Below are positions 16,036 through 23,789 of a DNA stretch of 64,000 nucleotides, piece by piece. The position numbers and the translations under genes are program-made. The notes beneath the pieces are model-generated. The model made no database searches. It saw only the letters and a program-made list of their open reading frames with translations, and was not told where the DNA came from. Source of the DNA: Candidatus Margulisiibacteriota bacterium. GTDB lineage: Bacteria; Margulisbacteria; WOR-1; O2-12-FULL-45-9; XYB2-FULL-48-7. Numbering within the stretch: the first letter of the stretch is position 1; every line of letters begins with the position of its first letter. The stretch is from contig JALOPZ010000003.1 of NCBI GenBank assembly GCA_025453605.1, positions 1 to 64,000 of the forward strand, in the 5' to 3' direction.

Positions 16036-17549
16036 TTCTTGGCCCGGGTAAAGACCCCGCAACCGTCGTTATTAAGCTCGGTCAAGACCAGGCTGGTGAG
16101 CTTGCCGGCCGGATTGGCGACGAACTGGGCCTGGCCGTAATGTTCGTCAAAATCTGGGAGGGAAGCCTCGAAAGTGTTTCCGTCGAAGTGGGTCAGCGGC
16201 ATTCTGCTCAGAGCGGGACCGAACACAATGGCCAATCCTCCCTTTTGCTTCGTGACTTTGATCCGGCCATAAACATCGTTCTGGTAAAAACCGGCGTAAG
16301 CCTCGAGCGACAACGGCGCAGCCGGCGCGGCCGGCCTTTGTGGTTCAGCGGCTTTCTCCTGTGCGGCTTGCGCTTTGGCCGCGGCTAAGGCGATCCCCGA
16401 CCGGTCGCGGTCCGGCTTGCCGAAATATTGGTCGAGGAACTGGAAGGCGAGCGCGTCGGGTAGACCGGAGATCAGATTAGAGAGAATGACGATGCCGATC
16501 CCGGCCTGCGGCACCAGCGCGACCATCGTTTTGCAGCCGGTCGTTCCGCCGTTATGCCAGATGATCGGGTAGGGGGCGGATTCCCGATAGATCCACCCCT
16601 GGCAATAGTATGAGTTCCCTTCGGTCGAGGCAAGAGCGAGGACCTTGGGCGTATGCAGGAAATCGAGGTTCTCCTGGCTGATGACCCTGATCCCTTCGAA
16701 GGCGCCGCCGCCGAGCTGGAGCCGGAGCCATTTGCTCATGTCGACGACGTTGGAATTGATCCCGCCGGCCGGCCCATAGGTATAGCACCATTCGTTATAG
16801 CGCCAGTTTCTGGGGAGGACCCGGACCTTGTCCCCCTCGGCCAGGTGGAGCGAGGTAACATTCTCCGCCGTGGCGAACGCCTGGCTGCCGGTCGAGGACG
16901 AGGTCATGCCGAGCGGCGCAAAGATCCTGTTCTGGATATTGGCTTCCCAGGAGAGGCCGGTCTTTCGCTCCACGATCTCGGCGGCGGCGAGAAAAAGGTT
17001 GTTCTGGTAGGCGAAACGGCTGCGAAAACTGCTGACCGGCTTGATGTAGGCGAGCGATTTGCGGATATGCTCGCGACTGAAACCAAAAACCGCCTGACTG
17101 TCGCCGGAGTATGGGGGCAAGCCGCTCCGCTGGGCCATCAGGTCCTCGATCAAGAACTCCTTATTGACCCACGGATCGCTCATTTTGAATTCCGGCAGGT
17201 GGCGGAGCACTTTATCGTCCCATTTAAGTTGCCCCTCATCGACCAGTGCAGCGACCAGGGCAGAGGTGAACGCTTTGGAGGTTGAGCCGATCTGGAAAAC
17301 GGTATAAGCGCTGACCGGGTCGTTCTTGCCGGCGGTCTTGGTCCCAAAGCCTTTGCTGTAGATCATTTTATCACCCTGAACAATGGCGACCGCCAGGCCC
17401 GGGACCTGCCACTTGGGCATCTCCGTTTTAACGTATTTTTCGAACTTTTTAAGGATCACCTTCATTTGGAGCGGGTTGGGTTGGGCCAGGGTCGAGGAAA
17501 CCAGGGAGAACAGGAATAGGGCGGCGAACAAATGCTTGATAAATTTCAT
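16032..17549 (-). CDS. Secreted class C beta-lactamase-like serine hydrolase
   Basis: The 505-residue protein has a signal peptide (about 1-22) followed by a penicillin-binding fold. It carries the nucleophile motif STSK near residue 93, the tyrosine motif YQN near 181 and the third motif HNGG near 333. A C-terminal DUF3471-like beta domain fills roughly 410-505. Such proteins act on D-amino-acid peptides or esters, and most are not antibiotic-resistance enzymes. It starts the minus-strand operon, with AGAGGTG as ribosome site. Confidence 0.85.
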   Translation of the reverse strand: MKFIKHLFAALFLFSLVSSTLAQPNPLQMKVILKKFEKYVKTEMPKWQVPGLAVAIVQGDKMIYSKGFGTKTAGKNDPVSAYTVFQIGSTSKAFTSALVAALVDEGQLKWDDKVLRHLPEFKMSDPWVNKEFLIEDLMAQRSGLPPYSGDSQAVFGFSREHIRKSLAYIKPVSSFRSRFAYQNNLFLAAAEIVERKTGLSWEANIQNRIFAPLGMTSSSTGSQAFATAENVTSLHLAEGDKVRVLPRNWRYNEWCYTYGPAGGINSNVVDMSKWLRLQLGGGAFEGIRVISQENLDFLHTPKVLALASTEGNSYYCQGWIYRESAPYPIIWHNGGTTGCKTMVALVPQAGIGIVILSNLISGLPDALAFQFLDQYFGKPDRDRSGIALAAAKAQAAQEKAAEPQRPAAPAAPLSLEAYAGFYQNDVYGRIKVTKQKGGLAIVFGPALSRMPLTHFDGNTFEASLPDFDEHYGQAQFVANPAGKLTSLVLTELNNDGCGVFTRAKK

Positions 17550-17569
17550 ACTGGCACCTCTTTTCGCTC

Positions 17570-17575
17570 ATTATA
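17570..17575 (-). promoter_or_regulatory. -10 box of the serine hydrolase operon
   Basis: TATAAT on the minus strand lies 20 bases before the ATG at 17549, with AGAGGTG between. No clear -35 is seen. Confidence 0.5.
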
Positions 17576-17587
17576 GGGGGAGATTTG

Positions 17588-17617
17588 TTGCCTGGCAACC
17601 GCTTAGCGTGATAAACT
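17588..17617 (+). promoter_or_regulatory. Possible promoter of the tRNA-Pro region
   Basis: TTGCCT (17588-17593), 18 bp, TAAACT (17612-17617), then the tRNA at 17626. The -35 lies in a small palindrome, GTTGCCTGGCAAC. Both boxes are imperfect. Confidence 0.4.
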
Positions 17618-17625
17618 GACCAGGA

Positions 17626-17781
17626 CGGGGCGTAGCTTAGTTTGGTAGAGCGCGTGGTTTGGGACCACGAGGTCGCTGGTTCTCCCGTCGCACTATAAAA
17701 TAAATAATTATGGAATCGACGGGATCCCGACATTCCATTATTAAATATATTGATGTCGTCGGGAAAATCCAGTCGCCCCCA
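17626..17781 (+). pseudogene. tRNA-Pro (TGG) interrupted in its T-loop
   Basis: Bases 17626-17682 are identical to the first 57 bases of the intact tRNA-Pro at 18029-18105, up to TTC of the T-loop. An 82-bp palindromic element (17683-17764) follows, and then the tRNA resumes with AAAT-CCAGT-CGCCCC. The last acceptor base is C instead of G, so base 1 can no longer pair, and the encoded CCA is replaced by CAC. Unless the insert is spliced out and the end repaired, this copy is dead. The intact copy lies about 250 bases beyond its end. Confidence 0.85.
17683..17764 (-). mobile_element. 82-bp dimeric palindromic element in the tRNA-Pro T-loop
   Basis: Read on the minus strand this starts TCCCGACGACATCAATATAT, matching the element at 82-166 at its left end. 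It shares the central GTCGGGATCCCG. It consists of two hairpin units (17683-17724 and 17725-17764) joined at GGGATCCC, with TCCCG/CGGGA at its ends. It sits between TTC and AAAT of the tRNA T-loop, the same nucleotide position as the copy at the window start, but inverted relative to the tRNA. There is no coding capacity and no target duplication. Confidence 0.75.
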
Positions 17782-17791
17782 CACTGAAACA

Positions 17792-18043
17792 ATGTTTTAC
17801 GTTTATGTTCTGGAAAGCGAAAGAAACGGCAAGTATTATGTCGGCTCAACTGCCCAGCCGGAGGACAGGCTCAAGGCCCATAATGCAGGCAAGGTCAGAA
17901 GCACCAAGGCTTATTTGCCTTATAGAATAATTCACAAAGAAGCGTTTTTGACGTATACTGAAGCGAGAAGAAGAGAGCTTGACCTGAAGAAGAGGAAAAG
18001 CCGAAGGTTTATTCGCGAGTTGGTTTGTCGGGGCGTAGCTTAG
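17792..18043 (+). CDS. Small GIY-YIG endonuclease-domain protein
   Basis: The 83-residue protein is almost entirely one GIY-YIG nuclease domain: YVYVLES then YYVGST (the GIY and YIG positions), a following Arg in the helix, and the late glutamate in EAFLTYTEARRRELDLK. This is the short UPF0213/YhbQ-like form. The last codons (RGVA and stop) are the first bases of the intact tRNA-Pro at 18029, so the gene has been fused to that tRNA. I chose the ATG at 17792, where the domain starts; the ribosome site is weak. It lies between broken and intact copies of the same tRNA, as expected for a homing or target-duplicating nuclease. Confidence 0.85.
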   Translation: MFYVYVLESERNGKYYVGSTAQPEDRLKAHNAGKVRSTKAYLPYRIIHKEAFLTYTEARRRELDLKKRKSRRFIRELVCRGVA

Positions 18044-18105
18044 TTTGGTAGAGCGCGTGGTTTGGGACCACGAGGTCGCTGGTTCAAATCCAGTCGCCCC
18101 GACCA
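18029..18105 (+). tRNA. tRNA-Pro (TGG), intact copy
   Basis: Complete cloverleaf: acceptor CGGGGCG/CGCCCCG, anticodon TGG in loop TTTGGGA, T-arm GCTGG-TTCAAAT-CCAGT, and an encoded CCA end. The first bases also serve as the stop region of the GIY-YIG gene. Its first 57 bases are repeated at 17626-17682. Confidence 0.97.
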
Positions 18106-18113
18106 GGACGTAG

Positions 18114-18186
<73 letters not shown>

Positions 18187-18190
18187 TTTA

Positions 18191-18230
18191 CACCGAGCGA
18201 CGCCGAGCTTGTCGAGGCGGAGTCGAGGTG
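18191..18230. repeat. Small imperfect palindrome (REP-like) between tRNA genes
   Basis: The 40 bases between tRNA-Gly and tRNA-Arg start CACCGAG and end GAGGTG, with a nested CGCC...GGCG pair around GAGCTTGTCGA. The sequence looks like a REP-type intergenic palindrome. No second copy was noticed in this window. Confidence 0.45.
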
Positions 18231-18235
18231 CTTTT

Positions 18236-18309
18236 GGGCCCGTAGCTCAGTTGGATAGAGCAACAGATTTCTAATCTGTCGGTCGGAGGTTCGAATCCTC
18301 TCGGGCCCG
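18236..18309 (+). tRNA. tRNA-Arg (TCT)
   Basis: Acceptor GGGCCCG/CGGGCCC, anticodon TCT in loop TTTCTAA closed by ACAGA/TCTGT, T-arm GGAGG-TTCGAAT-CCTCT. CCA is not encoded. Confidence 0.96.
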
Positions 18310-18320
18310 CTTCATTTTGT

Positions 18321-18402
18321 GGGCGAGTGGCGGAATTGGCATACGCGTGCGCCTTAGGAGCGCATGCCGCAAGGCTTGGAGGTTCAAGTCCTCTCTCGCC
18401 CA
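18321..18402 (+). tRNA. tRNA-Leu (TAG)
   Basis: Acceptor GGGCGAG/CTCGCCC, anticodon TAG in loop CTTAGGA region, a long variable arm (TGCCGCAAGGCT) typical of class II tRNAs, T-arm GGAGG-TTCAAGT-CCTCT. Confidence 0.94.
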
Positions 18403-18415
18403 GTCACTTACTTTT

Positions 18416-18424
18416 TGGTATAAT
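18416..18424 (+). promoter_or_regulatory. Extended -10 promoter of tRNA-Lys
   Basis: TGGTATAAT, an extended -10 box, lies 20 bases before the tRNA-Lys gene. This suggests a separate transcript from the tRNAs upstream. Confidence 0.6.
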
Positions 18425-18443
18425 GGAAAGCGGCCCCAGGTAT

Positions 18444-18516
<73 letters not shown>

Positions 18517-18565
18517 TATCTGCCCGCCGCGGCCGCCCCAAATTTACTTTCCGCGCCAGATAGGC

Positions 18566-18571
18566 TAAAAT
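18566..18571 (+). promoter_or_regulatory. -10 box of the MFS transporter gene
   Basis: TAAAAT ends nine bases before the ATG at 18581. There is no Shine-Dalgarno, so the message is probably leaderless. Confidence 0.5.
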
Positions 18572-18580
18572 ACGCTCAGC

Positions 18581-19792
18581 ATGCTCAAGATCAAGCGGAA
18601 CGTCTGGGCGCTCGGCCTGACCAGCTTTTTTAACGATGTCAGCTCCGAAATGATCATGGTCATTCTGCCGCTTTTCCTCACCTCGCTTGGCGCCAGCCGC
18701 GCCGTGATCGGCCTGATCGAAGGGGTGGCTGAGGCGACCGCCAGTTTCCTTAAGATCCTCTCCGGTTGGCTTTCTGACCAGCTGGGAAAAAGAAAAATGC
18801 TGATCGGCCTTGGTTATACTCTTTCGACGCTGACCAAGCCGCTCATCGCCTTGGCCAACAGCTGGCCGCTGGTCCTGTTTGTCCGCTTTACCGACCGGGT
18901 CGGTAAGGGGGTCAGAAACTCTCCCCGCGACGCGCTGGTCGCCGATTCCACGGAGCCGTCCGAACGGGGCCTCTCTTTCGGTTTCCATCGTGCCATGGAT
19001 ACTGCCGGGGCGGTAGTCGGCACGCTCCTGGCTTCGCTCTTCCTTTATTACTTTTCCGGCCACCTGAAAATGGAATTGATGACCCAATACCGGACCGTTT
19101 TCTGGTTGTCGGTCATTCCGGGACTGCTTTCCGTGTTAACGATCGTCTTTCTGGTCAAGGACCTGCCGAGGAGTGGGACGAAAGACGAAGGGCGAGGGAC
19201 GAAGGGCGGGTTTTACCGCGGCTTCACGCCGTTCCTGGTGGTGATGGGCTTTTTCCAGCTGGCGAATTTCTCGTACGCGCTTTTCATCCTGCGGGCGGCG
19301 GACCTGGGAGTGGTCCCTTATTTGATCCCGATCATTTATCTGGTCTACAACCTGGTTTATGTCTTTTGCTCCGTTCCGCTCGGCCAGCTTTCTGATAAGC
19401 TCGGGCGGAAAAGGGTCCTGTCTTACGGCTTCCTTGTCCTGGCATTCCTCCTTTCTGGTTTCGCCTTAGCGACTCAAACCTGGCAGGCGTGGCCGCTTTT
19501 CGCTGTCTACGGGATAGTTAGCGCGATCACCGAGAGCACACCCCGGGCGTTCGTTTCCGATCTGGCCGCGCCGGAGATCCGGGGAACTGCTTATGGTATT
19601 TACTATGCTTTGATCGGCGTGACCGCCCTGCCGGCCTCAGCGCTCGCCGGCTGGCTTTGGGACTTTTACGGGCCGGCTAACGGCCCGATCGTCGCTTTCG
19701 GCTTCGGGACGCTGATGGCGCTGATCGCCACCGCGCTCCTCCTTTACCTGGTCCCGGATCAACAGTTAAAAACGAAAGGACAAGCGGTATGA
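18581..19792 (+). CDS. Major facilitator superfamily transporter
   Basis: The 403-residue protein has about twelve membrane helices. It opens with WALGLTSFFNDVSSEMI and carries the MFS loop motif GWLSDQLGKRK near residue 62, with a second copy GQLSDKLGRKR in the other half. The large central loop between the halves is partly encoded by a heptamer array (19175-19209). This family, common in bacteria and archaea, is annotated only as MFS permease; the substrate cannot be inferred. The stop overlaps the next ATG (ATGA), which pairs it with a metal exporter. Confidence 0.85.
   Translation: MLKIKRNVWALGLTSFFNDVSSEMIMVILPLFLTSLGASRAVIGLIEGVAEATASFLKILSGWLSDQLGKRKMLIGLGYTLSTLTKPLIALANSWPLVLFVRFTDRVGKGVRNSPRDALVADSTEPSERGLSFGFHRAMDTAGAVVGTLLASLFLYYFSGHLKMELMTQYRTVFWLSVIPGLLSVLTIVFLVKDLPRSGTKDEGRGTKGGFYRGFTPFLVVMGFFQLANFSYALFILRAADLGVVPYLIPIIYLVYNLVYVFCSVPLGQLSDKLGRKRVLSYGFLVLAFLLSGFALATQTWQAWPLFAVYGIVSAITESTPRAFVSDLAAPEIRGTAYGIYYALIGVTALPASALAGWLWDFYGPANGPIVAFGFGTLMALIATALLLYLVPDQQLKTKGQAV
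19175..19209 (+). repeat. Heptamer tandem repeat (GGGACGA type, five units) inside the MFS gene
   Basis: Five consecutive heptamers: GGGACGA, AAGACGA, AGGGCGA, GGGACGA, AGGGCGG. They are in frame and code for a Gly/Thr/Lys/Glu-rich stretch in the central cytoplasmic loop. Confidence 0.8.
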
Positions 19793-20700
19793 ATAATCAA
19801 CGCAGTCTCGCTCTGGCCCTGCTGATCGTCCTGCTGATCTTCTTTGTCGAGCTGGCCGGCGGGATCGTTTCTAATAGTCTTGCTCTCCTTTCTGATGCCG
19901 GCCACATGCTGACCGACACGATGGCCCTGGCGCTGGCACTGTTGGCGGCGCTTTTTGCCGCCCGTCCGGCGAACAAGGAACGGACATTCGGTTTTTACCG
20001 GCTGGAGATCCTCTCCGCCCTCTTTAACGGTTCGCTGCTGACCCTGGTCGCGCTCTACATTTTTTATGAAGCGGTCATCCGGTTCCTGAACCCGGTGGCG
20101 GTCAGGAGCGACATTCTCCTGCTGGTCGCCACGGTCGGGCTGCTGGCCAACATCGGCGCAGCCGTGATCCTGGCCAGGAGCTCGCGGGACAACTTGAACG
20201 TCCGCGGCGCTTTTTTGCACGTCATTTCCGACCTGGCCTCTTCCGTTGCCGTGATCATCGGCGGCCTCCTGATCCGTTACCTCGGCTGGTACTATGTCGA
20301 TCCGCTTTTAGGGATCTTGATCGGGGGCATGATCCTGCGGGGGGCGTTAAGCCTGGTCCTGGAATCGGTCAATATCCTGCTGGAAGGGACGCCGCGCGGG
20401 CTTGACCTTGATGAGCTGGCGGCGGTGATCAAACAGGTCGCTGGGGTAGAGACCTTGCACGATCTCCATGTCTGGACGATCACTTCGGGGATGAACGCGC
20501 TCTCCGCTCATTTGGTGATCGCTGACACGCAGGCTGATCGGGCGCCGCAGATCCTGGCGGAGATCAGGGCAAAACTGAATTCCGAGTTCCACATTCAGCA
20601 TTCCACCTTTCAGACCGAATGCGAGTCGTGTCCGGAGGGGCTGATCTGCCGGGTGGAGCCGGCAGACAGGGAGCACGAACATCACCATCATCACCACTGA
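19789..20700 (+). CDS. Cation diffusion facilitator (CzcD/ZitB-type)
   Basis: This 303-residue proton-coupled exporter of zinc or related metals has six membrane helices. The transport-site motifs HMLTD (helix 2, near residue 37) and HVISD (helix 5, near 144) form the four-ligand metal site, and the cytoplasmic C-terminal domain follows. The C-terminus ends in a cluster of histidines (HEHHHHHH), a common metal-sensing or metal-buffering tail. Its ATG overlaps the MFS stop. A second, distantly related exporter lies at 60044-60913. Confidence 0.93.
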   Translation: MNNQRSLALALLIVLLIFFVELAGGIVSNSLALLSDAGHMLTDTMALALALLAALFAARPANKERTFGFYRLEILSALFNGSLLTLVALYIFYEAVIRFLNPVAVRSDILLLVATVGLLANIGAAVILARSSRDNLNVRGAFLHVISDLASSVAVIIGGLLIRYLGWYYVDPLLGILIGGMILRGALSLVLESVNILLEGTPRGLDLDELAAVIKQVAGVETLHDLHVWTITSGMNALSAHLVIADTQADRAPQILAEIRAKLNSEFHIQHSTFQTECESCPEGLICRVEPADREHEHHHHHH

Positions 20701-20706
20701 CCGCCC

Positions 20707-20735
20707 TTGCCGAATGTCCGGGCTTGCTCTATAAT
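20707..20735 (+). promoter_or_regulatory. Sigma-70 promoter of the small barrel gene
   Basis: TTGCCG (20707-20712), 17 bp, TATAAT (20730-20735), then AGGAGGG ahead of the ATG at 20755. Confidence 0.65.
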
Positions 20736-20754
20736 GCCCGCCAGGAGGGAAATC

Positions 20755-21393
20755 ATGAAAAAAACAATTGTCTGCTTGCTGCTGCTGGCTGTTTCGTTAA
20801 CCGCTCTGCCGGTCTGGGCGATCGAGGGAACGACGACGATAAAAACTGCCGATCTGTTCTCCCTGGCCAACCGGAAAACCTATCGGCTGGGGATCAGAGG
20901 GAGTCTCTTGACCCCGACCAAGGATGTCCTGGTGAGCAAAGATTCTTCTTTTGACCTCGGGCTCGAATTTGACGCCAAACTGAACGAGAACCTGGACACC
21001 GGTCCGCGCTTCGGCTACTCCAGTTTCAAGAACAACCAGGGGGCCGCGGTCAACGCGACCTACAGCATCCTCCGTTTCGGTTACGGCGCCCGGATCTATC
21101 TCGCTTCGTGGGGAGAAACGACCAGCACCCATGGACTGGTCAACGCTTATCTCAACGCGGAAGCCAATTACTATACTGCTAACAAGGGCGATGCGGTCGT
21201 CGCGACCTCACCGTCCACCTATGCCGGTCTCGGCGGCCAGGTTGGCGCCGGGGCAGAGTTCGCCCTCGGGCCGAACACCAGCGTTTTTGCCGACTTCAAT
21301 ATTCTGAAGACCAGCGTCAAGGATTCCGGCGGGACAGAACTGCCGCTCGACGGATATACTCTGCAGGCCGGGACAAGACTGGCCTTCTTTTAA
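20755..21393 (+). CDS. Putative outer-membrane beta-barrel protein
   Basis: I do not recognise the family. The 212-residue protein has a clear signal peptide (about 1-22, ending PVWA). The rest alternates polar and aromatic residues in strands such as YRLGIRGSLL, FDLGLEFDAKL, RFGYSSFK, RFGYGARIYL and YLNAEANYY, and ends in an aromatic residue (TRLAFF), the classic barrel-insertion signal. This suggests an eight- to ten-stranded outer-membrane barrel and so a diderm envelope. Start at 20755 is set by the AGGAGGG ribosome site and signal peptide. It appears monocistronic. Confidence 0.7.
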   Translation: MKKTIVCLLLLAVSLTALPVWAIEGTTTIKTADLFSLANRKTYRLGIRGSLLTPTKDVLVSKDSSFDLGLEFDAKLNENLDTGPRFGYSSFKNNQGAAVNATYSILRFGYGARIYLASWGETTSTHGLVNAYLNAEANYYTANKGDAVVATSPSTYAGLGGQVGAGAEFALGPNTSVFADFNILKTSVKDSGGTELPLDGYTLQAGTRLAFF

Positions 21394-21398
21394 GCTCC

Positions 21399-21427
21399 TT
21401 GCCTAATATTTAGGCATCAGCTATAAT
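21399..21427 (+). promoter_or_regulatory. glnA promoter with internal palindromic operator
   Basis: TTGCCT (-35, 21399-21404), 17 bp, TATAAT (-10, 21422-21427). The perfect inverted repeat TGCCTAA-TAT-TTAGGCA (21400-21416) runs from the -35 into the spacer, the classical place for a repressor. Closely related 17-bp sites lie at 50740-50756 and 53017-53033. A second inverted repeat, CGATTATC-CTG-ATAATCG, spans the likely start of the message (21428-21446). Confidence 0.7.
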
Positions 21428-21458
21428 CGATTATCCTGATAATCGAAGGAGATTCATT

Positions 21459-22802
21459 ATGGCGTTAAGTGCCGCAGCAAAAGAGGTCCTGGAGCGAGCC
21501 AAATCCGACGGCGTCCGTTTTGTTAACCTGCAATTCACCGACATCCTCGGTTCGATCAAGTCGGTCGCGATCCCGGTGGAAAGGCTGGCCGATGTCCTGG
21601 ACAAGGGGATCTGGTTCGACGGTTCGAGCATTCTCGGTTTTGTCCGGATCTGCGAGTCGGACATGATCCTGCGGCCCGACCCGGCCACTTACGCCGTTAC
21701 CCCCTGGACCCCACCGGAGCGCAAATCGGCCCGCTTCCTCTGCGATGTCCATACTCCGGACGGCGAGCCGTTCGAAGGTGATCCCCGTTCGATCCTCAAA
21801 AAGACGCTGGCCGAGACCGAAAAACTCGGTTACGTCTACAATTGCGGCCCGGAAGTCGAGTTCTACCTGTTCAAGAAAGAGGAGGGCAAGATAACCACGG
21901 TGCCGCACGATGTCGGCGGTTATTTTGATTATTCACCGCGCGACATGGCGAGCAACGTCCGCAAAGATATTGTTATCGCCCTGGAGCAGATGGGCCTGAC
22001 GGCCGAGATGTCGCACCACGAATGCGGCCCCGGCCAGCACGAGATCGACATCCGCTACGCGGACGCCCTGACGGCGGCCGACAATGCCCTGACGCTCAAA
22101 TACACGATCAAGGCGATCGCCCAGCGGCACGATCTCTACGCCTCGTTCATGCCGAAGCCGCTTTATAAACAGGCGGGGTCGGGGATGCATGTCCACCAGA
22201 GCCTCTTCGACAAGAAAGGAAAGAACCTCTTCTTTGAAGCTAAGGACAAATACAAATTCTCCAAACTGGCGTATTCGTTCATGGCCGGTCAGCTGGAACA
22301 TGCCAAAGCGCTGGCCGCTGTCGTCGCTCCAACCGTCAATTCTTATAAACGGCTGGTCTCCGGCTACGAAGCGCCGGTCTATATCTGCTGGGCGCAGATC
22401 AACCGGTCGGCCCTGATCCGCATTCCTCGCTACTCGCCGGGCCGCGAGCAGGCGACCCGCCTTGAGCTCCGCTGTCCCGATCCTTCATGTAATCCGTACA
22501 TCGCCTTTGCGGCGATGCTCAAGGCGGGGATGGACGGGGTCGAGAGGGAGTTAACCCCGCCCAAACCGGTCGAAGAAGACGTTTATGAGCTTGACGAAAC
22601 CAGGCGGGCCGAGCTGAAGATCGACATGCTGCCGTTCTCGATCAAGCGGGCGGTTGAGGAGCTGAAGAAAGACAAGGTCGTTCAGGCCGCGCTGGGCAAA
22701 CATACACTGGAGAAGTTCGTCGAAGCCAAACTGGCCGAGTTCGACGACTACCGGATGCAGATCACTCCCTGGGAGATCGATAAGTACCTCGAAGCGCTTT
22801 AA
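21459..22802 (+). CDS. glnA: Glutamine synthetase type I (alpha subtype)
   Basis: Makes glutamine from glutamate, ammonium and ATP as a cytoplasmic dodecamer. The 447-residue protein shows the N-terminal GSI beta-grasp start, the FDGSSILGF loop near residue 53, the metal and glutamate site stretch [21 protein letters not shown] near 187, and the ATP-site [11 protein letters not shown] near 308. The length and the lack of the NLYDLPPE adenylylation loop (here [12 protein letters not shown]) point to the alpha subtype, controlled by feedback and transcription rather than adenylylation. AAGGAG precedes the ATG. A distinct type III enzyme is encoded at 50863-52956. Confidence 0.96.
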   Translation: MALSAAAKEVLERAKSDGVRFVNLQFTDILGSIKSVAIPVERLADVLDKGIWFDGSSILGFVRICESDMILRPDPATYAVTPWTPPERKSARFLCDVHTPDGEPFEGDPRSILKKTLAETEKLGYVYNCGPEVEFYLFKKEEGKITTVPHDVGGYFDYSPRDMASNVRKDIVIALEQMGLTAEMSHHECGPGQHEIDIRYADALTAADNALTLKYTIKAIAQRHDLYASFMPKPLYKQAGSGMHVHQSLFDKKGKNLFFEAKDKYKFSKLAYSFMAGQLEHAKALAAVVAPTVNSYKRLVSGYEAPVYICWAQINRSALIRIPRYSPGREQATRLELRCPDPSCNPYIAFAAMLKAGMDGVERELTPPKPVEEDVYELDETRRAELKIDMLPFSIKRAVEELKKDKVVQAALGKHTLEKFVEAKLAEFDDYRMQITPWEIDKYLEAL

Positions 22803-22816
22803 AGCGGAGGTGTCCC

Positions 22817-23725
22817 ATGGTAGATGTTTCAGATCAGGAGTACAGGCGGCTTAAATTGCTGGCGGCCGCGGTCGATCAGACCCTCGACGGGATCGGTTTT
22901 TGCGATCCCGACGGAAGTCTTATTTTCGTCAACCAGGCTTTTGCCCGGATGCACGGTTATTCCCCGGATGAGTTGAGCGGCAAAGATATTCACCTTTTCC
23001 ACAACGAGGAGCAGCGCGCCCAGGTCGATGCCGCTATTAATCAGGTCAAGGCGACCGGGCGTTTTTCCGGGTTGATCTGGCGGGTCCATCGGCAGGGGAT
23101 GGTTTTCCCGAGCCGGATGGAGATCGCCATGGTGCGGGACCAGAAGGGACTGGTCCTGGGCATCATTGCGGTGGCGCGCGACGTGACGGCTCAATTGCAG
23201 GCGGAGCATGATATCCGCCATGCGGTCTCGCTCCTGAATTCGACCCTTGAATCGATCGTCGAGGGGGTACTGGTGATCGATCGGGTGGGGAAAGTCTCGG
23301 CCTTTAACCGGCGTTTTCTCGAACTGTGGCGGATCCCCGAAACGGTGGCGGCGGAACGGGACGATAGAAAGCTGCTTGATTATGTCATGGAGCAGCTGCG
23401 CGATCCGTCCGGGTTCATCACTTTGGTCAATAAACTGTACGACGATCCGGAACAGGAGAGCACCGATACTTTAGAATTCAAGGACGGCCGGGTTTTTGAA
23501 AGAATTTCCCGGCCGCAACGATTGGGTAAAGAGGTGATCGGCCGGGTCTGGTGCTTCCGCGACATCACCGAACAGGTTAGAACGAATGAACAGCTGCAGG
23601 AGACGATCAAAGGGCTGAAGCTGGTCAACGAGGTGGCGGTCGGCAACGAACTGAAAATGATCGAGCGGGAAAAAGAGATCAACGCTTTGTTGGCGGAGCT
23701 TGGCCGGCCGCAGAAATATAAATAA
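22817..23725 (+). CDS. Kinase-less protein with two PAS domains
   Basis: The 302-residue protein lacks membrane segments and any enzymatic domain. A first PAS domain fills about 10-130 ([28 protein letters not shown], ending DVTAQ). A second fills about 135-260 ([20 protein letters not shown]). The C-terminal helix [19 protein letters not shown] closely resembles the tail of the membrane protein at 28003-28905. It starts 14 bases after glnA with GGAGG, so it could be co-transcribed with it. It probably works as a sensor or adaptor for the histidine kinase two genes downstream. Confidence 0.8.
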   Translation: MVDVSDQEYRRLKLLAAAVDQTLDGIGFCDPDGSLIFVNQAFARMHGYSPDELSGKDIHLFHNEEQRAQVDAAINQVKATGRFSGLIWRVHRQGMVFPSRMEIAMVRDQKGLVLGIIAVARDVTAQLQAEHDIRHAVSLLNSTLESIVEGVLVIDRVGKVSAFNRRFLELWRIPETVAAERDDRKLLDYVMEQLRDPSGFITLVNKLYDDPEQESTDTLEFKDGRVFERISRPQRLGKEVIGRVWCFRDITEQVRTNEQLQETIKGLKLVNEVAVGNELKMIEREKEINALLAELGRPQKYK

Positions 23726-23730
23726 GTTCA

Positions 23731-23739
23731 TGTTATAAT
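23731..23739 (+). promoter_or_regulatory. Extended -10 promoter of the KAS III-like gene
   Basis: TGTTATAAT (TGnTATAAT) lies about 50 bases before the ATG at 23790. This suggests that the signalling cluster has its own promoter after the PAS gene. Confidence 0.55.
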
Positions 23740-23789
23740 GGCCGGGCGCGTTGCGACGTACCCGATACGCGAGAAAGGCAGGCCGCCAG

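Noticed and set aside
17683-17764. Group I intron or archaeal-type bulge-helix-bulge intron in tRNA-Pro
   Set aside because: 82 bases is too short for group I and the site is the T-loop, not the anticodon. I see no bulge-helix-bulge, and the tRNA 3' end is also damaged. Splicing is not formally excluded.
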